Origin: Palsa-504 sp963795795
Lineage (GTDB): Bacteria > Actinomycetota > Actinomycetes > Streptosporangiales > Streptosporangiaceae
Assembly (NCBI GenBank): GCA_963795795.1
Contig: CAWCJS010000034.1
Coordinates: forward strand, 62,001 to 126,000
Reading direction: 5' to 3'
DNA length: 64,000 bases
Below the pieces are notes generated by a model. That model saw nothing but the letters and a program-made list of their open reading frames with translations. It was not told where the DNA came from and made no database searches. Below are positions 5,840-12,999 of the stretch, one piece after another (position 1 is the stretch's first letter; each line of letters opens with the position of its first letter). The position numbers were made by a program, and so were the translations under genes.

Positions 5840-8488
5840 TCACGCAGGTTGTCTCAGATTCCGAGACGCTCCGTTCGTTTCTCCGCCCTCGGCGCTGGTG
5901 ATCAGGGCCTCGACGCCGGTGGCCGCCATCGGCCTGGCCACCAGGAAGCCCTGGCCGTAGTCGCAGCCCATCTCCCGCAACGCGGCGAGCTGGCGGGGCT
6001 GCTCGATGCCCTCGGCGATGACCCGCAGGCCGAGTTCGCGTCCGACCTGCACCACGGTCCTGGTCAGCAGCGTGAGCGTCTCGTCCTGGCCGAGGCCGCC
6101 GACGAACGTTGGGTCGATCTTGATCGTGTCCAGCGGAAGCTGCCGCAGGTTGGCCAGCGACGCGTAACCGGTGCCGAAGTCGTCGATCGCCATCCGGATG
6201 CCGAGACGGTGCAGCTCCGCGAGCCGGTCGACGATCAGGTCGTCCGCCTCGACCACGATCCGCTCGTTGACCTCGACCGTCAGCGCACCGGGCGGCAGGC
6301 CGGTCTCGGCCAGGATCGAGGCCATCCGCGCGGTGAACAGCGGGGCGGTGATCTGCCGGGCCGACAGGTTGACGCAGACCCCGAAGTCGGCGGACAGCCG
6401 GCGCCAGGCCGCGCCCTGCGCGCAGGCCTCGCGGAGCACCCACTCGCCGATCGGGACGATCAGGCCCGATTCCTCGGCCGCGCCGAGGAACTCGCGCGGG
6501 GGGACGTCCTGGCCGCCACGCCACCAGCGGACCAGCGCCTCGGCCCCGGCGACCCGCGTCGTGGCCAGCTCGATGACCGGCTGGTACTGCAGGGTGAGCT
6601 CGCCGTTGGTGACGGCCCGCTGCAGGTCGCTGACGATCTCGAGCCTGCGCACCACGTCCGCGTGCATGTGCGCGGCGTAGATCTCCACCCGGTCGCCGCC
6701 GGCCTCCTTGGCGCGAGACATGGCCACGTCCGCGTTGCGCAGCACCAGCCCGGGCGGGCTGTCGGGCCCGGCCTCGGCGAGCGCGACGCCCACGCTCGCC
6801 GTGAGCGCGATCTGCTGCCCGCCCGCCTGGAACGGTTCGGCGGCGACCGCGCCGGCCAGGCGCTCGGCGATCTCGGCGACCTCCTGGACGCTCCCGGCGT
6901 CCTCGACCAGGACGGCGAACTCGTCGCTGCCCCAGCGCGCCACGGTGTCGTGGATGGGGACGACGGCGCGCAGCCGCCGGGCCGCCTGCGCGAGCACGAG
7001 ATCGCCCGCCCCGTGGCCCACCGAGTCGTTGACCGCGGTGAAGCGGTCCAGGTCGAGGAAGACGACGCCGGTCCGCCTGCCCCCCTCGACGTCGCCCAGC
7101 GTGTCCCGCGTCCGCTCCTCCAGGTAGGCGCGGTTGGGCAGGCCGGTCAGCCCGTCGTGGAAGGTCAGGTGCGCGACCTGCTGGCGGAGCGCGACCTCGT
7201 CGCTGACGTCGCGGGCGGTGACCAGCAACTGCCCGGACGATCCCGGCACCTGGTACCTGAGCACGGCGGCCTCGACGTGCCGCCACGTCCCGTCGGCAGC
7301 GCGGACCCGGGCCGGGAAGCGGTCGGGATCCGCGGAACCCGGGCCGTCGGCCTCGCCGTCCGCGGGTTCCGCCGCGGGCCGCTCGGCCAGGGCGTGCCTG
7401 ACCGCCGCCAGCGCGGCCCCCTGATCCTCGGGGTGGACCAGGTCCAGCAGCCTCCGGCCGACCAGTGCCCCCGGCGCGTAGCCGTACGCCGCCACCGCGC
7501 GGCTGGCGTACCTGATCGCGCCGTCCGGCTCGCACACCAGGACGATGTCGCTGGTGCGGCTGGCCAGGTTACGCAAGTTCCGGCTGGATTCCCGCGAGCT
7601 CCCCAGGGCCATCCCGTTTTCCCTGACCAGCATGAACACCCGGGCCGACAGCACGAGCACGCCGGCCCCGCCGGCCACGACCAGCGCGACCCCCGACGCG
7701 GGCCCCCCGGCCAGGCCGCTTGCGATCACCACCACGGTGGCGACCGAGGCGGTCGCCGCGGCGATGACGGCGGTGACCGCCGAGTTGGCGGTCCGGCGGG
7801 TCCAGTCCGGCTCGGTCATCCGCCAGGGCGACCCGGCGAGCAGGAGCGCCGCGATCACCGGCATCAGCTGCGCCGCGATGCCCAGGTGCCCGCCTGCCAC
7901 CCGCTGCCCGACCGCCAGGGCGTCGCCGACCCCCGCGGCGAGCAGGGCCAGGTAGGGCAGCGCCGCCCGGCGCCAGGCCGTGGTGACCATGGGCAGCAGC
8001 GCGCCGAGCACGGCCAGGTCCGCCAGCGGGTGGACCAGCGCGATCAGGAAGAGCCCGGGCCGGTCGCCGGAGCGGTGAAACTCGTCGCTGAACTGGGTGA
8101 CCCAGCCGATGACCAGCAGGGCGACCGCCATGACGTAGCCGTCGGCCAGGCCGGGCAGGACGGAGGGGCCCGAGCCGGAGCTCGCGGCGGAGTCGGGCGC
8201 GCCCGCCGTCGCACCCCCCGTTTCCGCATCCCGCTCCGCCCCGACGAGGATCGTGATCCCGATGGCAGCGCTGGCCAGCGCCAGCAGCGACGGCAGGTCG
8301 GCGAGGGACAGGCCCGTAGTCGGAGTCGTATCCCCGAGGACCTGCGCCAGAACGAGCCCGGTGCCGTAGAGCAGGGCGGCCGCGGCCAGCCACCGGTAGC
8401 CCCGCGCGACGGCGCTCTCGTGCCTGCGGGCGCCGAGCCAGCAGCTCGCCGCCGCGGCAAACCAGGCCAGCATGCCAAGCACGCTCAT
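5840..8488 (-). CDS. Membrane-bound PAS-GGDEF-EAL protein (c-di-GMP turnover)
   Basis: Of 882 residues, about 1-290 form a series of hydrophobic helices, then PAS (about 305-430, DIVLVCEPDGAIRYAS), GGDEF (about 438-605) and EAL (about 615-855). The GGDEF signature is altered to GSDEF (520-524), so cyclase activity is doubtful. The EAL domain keeps E650-A-L, NLSARQ (708-), IDDFGTGY (768-), KID, IAEGIE (824-) and YGQGFLVARP, so c-di-GMP phosphodiesterase activity is plausible. ATG at 8488 has GGGAG upstream. The last codons (SRNLRQPA) overlap the ilvB operator palindrome, so the regulatory site of the next unit is embedded in this coding sequence. A 22-bp palindrome lies upstream (8595-8616). 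Confidence 0.93.
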   Translation of the reverse strand: MSVLGMLAWFAAAASCWLGARRHESAVARGYRWLAAAALLYGTGLVLAQVLGDTTPTTGLSLADLPSLLALASAAIGITILVGAERDAETGGATAGAPDSAASSGSGPSVLPGLADGYVMAVALLVIGWVTQFSDEFHRSGDRPGLFLIALVHPLADLAVLGALLPMVTTAWRRAALPYLALLAAGVGDALAVGQRVAGGHLGIAAQLMPVIAALLLAGSPWRMTEPDWTRRTANSAVTAVIAAATASVATVVVIASGLAGGPASGVALVVAGGAGVLVLSARVFMLVRENGMALGSSRESSRNLRNLASRTSDIVLVCEPDGAIRYASRAVAAYGYAPGALVGRRLLDLVHPEDQGAALAAVRHALAERPAAEPADGEADGPGSADPDRFPARVRAADGTWRHVEAAVLRYQVPGSSGQLLVTARDVSDEVALRQQVAHLTFHDGLTGLPNRAYLEERTRDTLGDVEGGRRTGVVFLDLDRFTAVNDSVGHGAGDLVLAQAARRLRAVVPIHDTVARWGSDEFAVLVEDAGSVQEVAEIAERLAGAVAAEPFQAGGQQIALTASVGVALAEAGPDSPPGLVLRNADVAMSRAKEAGGDRVEIYAAHMHADVVRRLEIVSDLQRAVTNGELTLQYQPVIELATTRVAGAEALVRWWRGGQDVPPREFLGAAEESGLIVPIGEWVLREACAQGAAWRRLSADFGVCVNLSARQITAPLFTARMASILAETGLPPGALTVEVNERIVVEADDLIVDRLAELHRLGIRMAIDDFGTGYASLANLRQLPLDTIKIDPTFVGGLGQDETLTLLTRTVVQVGRELGLRVIAEGIEQPRQLAALREMGCDYGQGFLVARPMAATGVEALITSAEGGETNGASRNLRQPA

Positions 8489-8594
8489 GCCCGGTCTCCC
8501 GAGATGTTCCGGCGCACCCGGGCTCCTTCCCGTCCGCTCGCAGGTTCTTTCTGGTCAACGCGCGCTGGCCCTGGATAGATGGCTGTTTCACGCG

Positions 8595-8616
8595 TTCGTT
8601 ACAGCGTCGTAACGAA
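8595..8616. promoter_or_regulatory. 22-bp palindrome upstream of the GGDEF-EAL gene
   Basis: TTCGTTAC (8595-8602) and GTAACGAA (8609-8616) are perfect inverted arms with a 6-nt centre, about 105 bp before the GGDEF-EAL start. Size and symmetry suit a dimeric repressor such as a TetR-type protein. The rest of 8489-8765 shows no gene. Confidence 0.5.
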
Positions 8617-8765
8617 TAGTTGCCGACGTCGCGGATTACCCAGCGCCGGCGATCACCGGATCCCCAGCCGCGGCTAACGGCCTCCCCACCGGTGTGACGC
8701 TTACTCTACGTACAGCAGATCACACTTAGGTTGAGAGGCGGGCGCGGTAAGGCGACGGGTCGGCC

Positions 8766-8936
8766 CTACCGGCCGATGTGCGTGTCGGTGATCGAGGTGA
8801 ACTGGCAGATCAGCGCCGCGCACAGGAAGACGAGCCCGAGCGCGATCTCGTTGAAGTGGCGTAGCTCGCGTCCGCTGGCGGCGAACGCGAACATGACCAG
8901 GGCCGCCACGGTCAAGATCAGGGCGAGGACATCCAT
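8766..8936 (-). CDS. 56-residue two-helix membrane protein, coupled to the FHA-P450 gene
   Basis: Function unknown. The product (MDVLALILTVAALVMFAFAA...) has two predicted membrane helices, about residues 3-20 and 31-48, with SGRELRHFNE between them and a short polar tail ending TDTHIGR. The ATG at 8936 lies 16 nt after the stop of the FHA-P450-reductase gene, with GGGAG in that gap, so the two are almost certainly one operon. A longer in-frame reading from 9116 would be the antisense-like low-quality sequence within the P450 gene and is not credible. It may anchor or assist the soluble fusion enzyme at the membrane; that is inference from position only. Confidence 0.7.
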   Translation of the reverse strand: MDVLALILTVAALVMFAFAASGRELRHFNEIALGLVFLCAALICQFTSITDTHIGR

Positions 8937-8952
8937 GCCGGCTCCCGGGGAG

Positions 8953-11900
8953 TCAGCCCCACAGATCGGGGCGGTAGCGTGCGGTCGTCTCCATGTCGGC
9001 CAGGTACGCCTCGGCGCGCTCGCGCGGCAGGGTCCCGTGATCCGCGATGACGTCGGCGAAGGCGGCCCGGACGGCCTCGCGCATCGGCTGGGAGCCGCAG
9101 ACGTAGACGTAGCCACCGTTGGCTAGCAGGCGCCAGACGAGCGCGCCCTGCTCTCGTATCTGGTCTTGTACATAATCGCGCCGGTCCGGCCGTTCGCGTG
9201 ACGTCGCGACGTAAACGTGATCGAGTACGCCTTCGGCGGCGAACCGGTCGATCTCGTCGCGGTAGATGTAGTCGAGGCGGCTCGACCGGATGCCGTTGAA
9301 CAGCGCCGCTTCCGCCAGCGGGACGCCCGCGCGCCGCAGCGCGAGCCGCTCCCAGCAGAACGCCCGCATCGGCGCGAAGCCGGTGCCGACCGAGACGAAG
9401 ATCATCGGTTTGGTCGGGTCCTCCTGCAGATGGAAGCCGTCGGCCCCCTCGATGAAGACGTTCAGGCGGTCGCCCTTGCGCAGCGCGTGCACGTAGTGCG
9501 AGCTCAGCCCGACGAAGTCGCGGCCGGGACGGTCCGGCACGGGCGCGGTCTCCAGCCCGACGGTCACGTGGGCGACGCCGTCGCCGTGGATCCGCGGGCT
9601 GGAGCTCGTCGAGTAGTAGCGGGGCTTGAGCGGCTGCGCCACCTGGAGGAACTCGTAGATGTTGAGCGGGCAGGACGGGAATTCGTGCAGCAGCCTGAGC
9701 ACGTCGTAGCCGCCCGCGTCGATCTGCGCGCGCAGCGGGGAGGCGGGCCCGTCCGGGACGTGCAGGACCTGCCTAAGATCGATCAGCCTCGACAGTTCGC
9801 CGGCGTCGGACGCCTTCTCGATCATGAGGTCGACGAGCTCGACGGTCGGCCTGCCGCCGATGTCGACGAGGTTGGTGAGCACGTTGCGGACCTGGAGGAC
9901 AACACCCTTCGGCACGGCGCGGACGTTCATCGTCTTCGGCGTCATGAACAGGCCGTCGAGCGCGACGCCGAGCCGCCGGGCCAGCCATTCGACCCGCTCC
10001 TCGTCGTTCTTCGGGCAGATGCCGAGGTGGTCGCCGGCCCGGTAGGAGACGCCGGGCGGCAGGGCGATTTCGAGGTGCCTGGTCCGCCTGGGCGACTGCG
10101 CGGCCTGGAGCTCCCGGCCGGCCACGGCGCGGGCCTCGATCGTCTCCTTCCCGACGGCGTTGGTGAAGACGGTGGGGGCGAGCAGCATCCGCGGCGTGGT
10201 CGTGCCGCTCGGGGGCACGACCAGTGACCTGTGCATCGCGGTCTGCGAGTCGGTGCCGGTCAGCGCGCCCGTGGCGGCGTTACCCGCGGCGACGCGCGCG
10301 GCCGCGGCCTGGGTGCGACGCGCGCCCGACAGCTCGAGCAGGACGGGCCAGATGGCGGCGTTCCACTCGTCGTGCCGGCGCTCCCACACCGGCGTGCCCA
10401 CGTCACCGTAGGCGAGCTCGGCGACCGGCGTGGCGCCGAGCTCGGACAGCTTGGCGTACACGTACCGCGGGAACGCCAGGAACGCGTTCCACTGGGTGTT
10501 GCCGAGTCCCCAGACCAGGTAGCGGCAGTTCTGCCAGGTCGGGGTGCCGGGTGGCGTGCGGTCGAGCCAGGTCTTGAACTCGGCCGCGTTCGAGGGCGCA
10601 TTCGACGTGTAGGTCGAGGTCATCGCGACCAGCAGCCAGGGCTGCGTGCGCGCCGCCGCGGCGGCCAGCTCGTTCAGCGTGATCACGTCGCTGGTGTAGC
10701 CCTGGAAGTCGGCCCGCTCGGCGAAGCGCTCGGCCAGCATCTTGTTCGCGCCGAAGTTGCTGCCGTACGCGATGACCAGGTGGCGGTAGGCGCTGGTCTC
10801 GGGGATCTGGGTCGGGTCGCCCCAGTCGCGGCCAGGCGCCGGGGCGACGGCGCGCGGCCGGTCCTGCGCTCTCGGGACGGGCGCCGCCCGGCGTCCAGCC
10901 TGCGAGCGCTGCCGCGGTATGGCGATTATCGGCACCTCGGCCGGCTTGGTGGTCACGACGGAGTTCTTGATCACCGTGGCGCCCGGCGCCAGCCGCAGCT
11001 GGAAGTTCCGGTAGATCTCGAACAGGACGACGCGGAGCATCATGAACGTGACCTCTTGGGCCATGCACTGCCGCCGCCCGACCGAGAACGGGATGAAGGC
11101 GTGCCGCGGCCGGTCCACGACCTTCTCGATCGCGAACTGCTCCGGATCGAACGTGTCCGGCTCGGGGCCCCAGTAGCGCGGGTCGCGCTGCGCGGCGAGG
11201 GTCCCGACCAGGATGATGTCGTCCTTGCGGATGCGGTAGCGGCCGAGCATCCCGTCCTTGAGGCTGCGGCGGATCGTGACCGGCTGCGGCGGGTAGATCC
11301 GCATCGTCTCCTTGATCACCTGGGTGGTGTACGTCAGGTTGAACAGGTCGTCGTACTGCAGGTCGTAGTCCGGGTCGCCGCCGGTGACCGCGTCGATCTC
11401 GGCGATCAGCTTCGCCTCGACGTCCGGGTGGGTGGCCAGCAGGTAGGTGAGCCACGCCCCGGTGATGGACGGCCCGTTGAAGCCGTTCGACAGGTGCATC
11501 AGGATCTGGTCGCGGATCGTCTCGGCGTCGAGAAGCTGGCCCGTCTCCGGGTCCGGCGTGCTGACCAGGCGGCTGAGCAGGTCCGTCTGCTGACCGAGCG
11601 GAGCCCCGTGCAGCCGGGCCTGCACGAGCGCGCCGGCCGTCTTGTACAGCTCCTCGTTCTGACGGCGGTACTGCTGCCTGCGCCGGCGGGCGGCCCGACC
11701 GACCAGGACCGTGGCGTCGGGGCTGGGGTCGGCCACCCGCCGGATGCTCTCCTTCGTGCTGGCCGGGACGGCCGTCGCGAACGGGTGCGCGGCGTCCTGA
11801 CCGGCGTGGCCGAGCAGCCCGAAGTCGTAGGCGCACGCGCCGCGGCCCGACACCTCGAGCGCGTAGCGCTCCATCCAGGTGCGCGCCTCGAGCGTGGTGC

Positions 11901-12831
11901 CCGCGGGAATCGCCGACCAGTCGGCGACCAGCTTGCGCGCCTGGTCCTTCATCCGCTCGAGTTGCGTCCGCTGGTGCGACGGCGCGTACCAGGGCAGCAT
12001 CACCCGGCGGATCTGGTCGTAATGCTCGCCGTCGCCGATCACCGAGATGCCCGTGCCGCGGGAGTTGCTCAGCTGCGCGAAGAAGTTGATCTCCTCGACG
12101 CGCTTGCCGAACTGTTCCTCGTTCGCCGCGACCTCATCGAGCAGCACGGGGTCCGAGACGACGACGAGCCGCCACTTCTTGGTCGGGATCCCGACCGCGT
12201 AGATGTGCCCGAACCGGCGGTAGTAGTCGATCTGCGAGTCGTTGTTGTTCAGGATGTCGAAGTTGGCGAACCGCTCGCCCCGCGGCACCAGCCACCGGAT
12301 CGCGTAGGGAATGTCGAGCGGGCCGTCCCCATCGCCCGGTCCGGGGGCGGCCGACACCGGCACCCTCTCGGTGACCGGGTGCGGGGCGGGGGGCCGAGGA
12401 GCGGCCGGCGGTGACGGGGCGACCGGCGGCTGCGCGGCCGACGGTGGGGCGACCGGCGGTGGGGCAGCCGACGGCGGTGGGGCGGCCGGCCGGGGCACGG
12501 CGGAGGCGGCGCCGACGGTGCAGGCCAGGACCGCGCCGTCGACCGGGTGCCCGAGCCGAATCAGGGTCGGCCCGGTGATCTCGACCCGGTCCGCGCGCCG
12601 GCCTTCGGCGAAGGTTCCGTTGGTGCTGCCGTTGTCCGCCAGCACCCACCGGGTGCCGGTAAGGCTAAGTACGGCATGCCGCCACGACACGCGCGCATCG
12701 GTGATCACGATGTCGCATTCCGGATCCCGGCCGATCAGGTAGGAAGGGCCTGGCGGCAGGATCCGTTCGGTTGTCCCCGTCCGAACCGTGAGCGATGGCG
12801 CGTACTCCCCGGAAAGCGGTTTGTCCGCCAC
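8953..12831 (-). CDS. FHA domain - cytochrome P450 - FMN/FAD NADPH reductase fusion (CYP102-like, self-sufficient)
   Basis: A 1292-residue soluble fusion. FHA domain about 1-107: GR34-35, S49, H52 and GSTNGTF (68-74) keep the phosphothreonine-binding residues. Pro/Ala linker about 108-170. P450 about 172-640: ExxR at 508-511 (ETMR), heme motif FSVGRRQC with Cys589. Flavodoxin (FMN) domain about 683-836 (YGSNFGA, TSTYTSNAPSNA, WGLGNTQW). FAD/NADPH domain about 890-1292 (RYYSTSSSP, GTGFAPMR, CGSQPMR, terminal Trp). The layout behind the FHA matches P450 BM3 (fatty acid hydroxylase). The I-helix is odd: aligned to BM3 AGHETT it reads NGFNGP (449-454), lacking the acid-alcohol pair for O2 activation. 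GTG start at 12831 has no Shine-Dalgarno; TAAAGT lies 6 nt upstream. Substrate unknown. Confidence 0.93.
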   Translation of the reverse strand: MADKPLSGEYAPSLTVRTGTTERILPPGPSYLIGRDPECDIVITDARVSWRHAVLSLTGTRWVLADNGSTNGTFAEGRRADRVEITGPTLIRLGHPVDGAVLACTVGAASAVPRPAAPPPSAAPPPVAPPSAAQPPVAPSPPAAPRPPAPHPVTERVPVSAAPGPGDGDGPLDIPYAIRWLVPRGERFANFDILNNNDSQIDYYRRFGHIYAVGIPTKKWRLVVVSDPVLLDEVAANEEQFGKRVEEINFFAQLSNSRGTGISVIGDGEHYDQIRRVMLPWYAPSHQRTQLERMKDQARKLVADWSAIPAGTTLEARTWMERYALEVSGRGACAYDFGLLGHAGQDAAHPFATAVPASTKESIRRVADPSPDATVLVGRAARRRRQQYRRQNEELYKTAGALVQARLHGAPLGQQTDLLSRLVSTPDPETGQLLDAETIRDQILMHLSNGFNGPSITGAWLTYLLATHPDVEAKLIAEIDAVTGGDPDYDLQYDDLFNLTYTTQVIKETMRIYPPQPVTIRRSLKDGMLGRYRIRKDDIILVGTLAAQRDPRYWGPEPDTFDPEQFAIEKVVDRPRHAFIPFSVGRRQCMAQEVTFMMLRVVLFEIYRNFQLRLAPGATVIKNSVVTTKPAEVPIIAIPRQRSQAGRRAAPVPRAQDRPRAVAPAPGRDWGDPTQIPETSAYRHLVIAYGSNFGANKMLAERFAERADFQGYTSDVITLNELAAAAARTQPWLLVAMTSTYTSNAPSNAAEFKTWLDRTPPGTPTWQNCRYLVWGLGNTQWNAFLAFPRYVYAKLSELGATPVAELAYGDVGTPVWERRHDEWNAAIWPVLLELSGARRTQAAAARVAAGNAATGALTGTDSQTAMHRSLVVPPSGTTTPRMLLAPTVFTNAVGKETIEARAVAGRELQAAQSPRRTRHLEIALPPGVSYRAGDHLGICPKNDEERVEWLARRLGVALDGLFMTPKTMNVRAVPKGVVLQVRNVLTNLVDIGGRPTVELVDLMIEKASDAGELSRLIDLRQVLHVPDGPASPLRAQIDAGGYDVLRLLHEFPSCPLNIYEFLQVAQPLKPRYYSTSSSPRIHGDGVAHVTVGLETAPVPDRPGRDFVGLSSHYVHALRKGDRLNVFIEGADGFHLQEDPTKPMIFVSVGTGFAPMRAFCWERLALRRAGVPLAEAALFNGIRSSRLDYIYRDEIDRFAAEGVLDHVYVATSRERPDRRDYVQDQIREQGALVWRLLANGGYVYVCGSQPMREAVRAAFADVIADHGTLPRERAEAYLADMETTARYRPDLWG

Positions 12832-12837
12832 AGGGAC

Positions 12838-12843
12838 ACTTTA
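12838..12843 (-). promoter_or_regulatory. -10-like element for the FHA-P450 gene (leaderless)
   Basis: On the minus strand TAAAGT is followed after 6 nt by the GTG start of the FHA-P450 gene. There is no Shine-Dalgarno, consistent with a leaderless mRNA. An unusually A/T-rich patch (12841-12865) lies just upstream. Confidence 0.4.
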
Positions 12844-12904
12844 TGGCGATAAAAAAGAAAGTAAAGGCGGTCCAGGCCCCGGGAGTATCCGATAGGCCTT
12901 TCTT

Positions 12905-12940
12905 GCTGACATTGACGTCAGCGCCGGGCTGACATATCCG
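12905..12940 (+). promoter_or_regulatory. Candidate promoter and operator for the acyl-CoA carboxylase gene
   Basis: TTGACG (12912-12917), a 17-nt spacer and TATCCG (12935-12940) form a reasonable sigma-70 promoter. It overlaps an inverted repeat GCTGAC (12905-12910) / GTCAGC (12917-12922), and the octamer GCTGACAT is repeated at 12905 and 12928. These may be regulator half-sites; the region also faces the FHA-P450 promoter. Confidence 0.45.
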
Positions 12941-12999
12941 TGGGCGTGGCTCATGATCAACCTCAGCTAGGCTCCTCGCAGCCAATCAGGGAGGCCTCC

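Noticed and set aside
5747..8578. Long plus-strand open frame antisense to the GGDEF-EAL gene
   Set aside because: The minus strand encodes clear PAS, GGDEF and EAL domains; the plus reading has shadow composition.
12841..12870. A/T-rich patch as a terminator between the divergent P450 and carboxylase genes
   Set aside because: No GC hairpin precedes the T-run on either strand; it fits a promoter region better.
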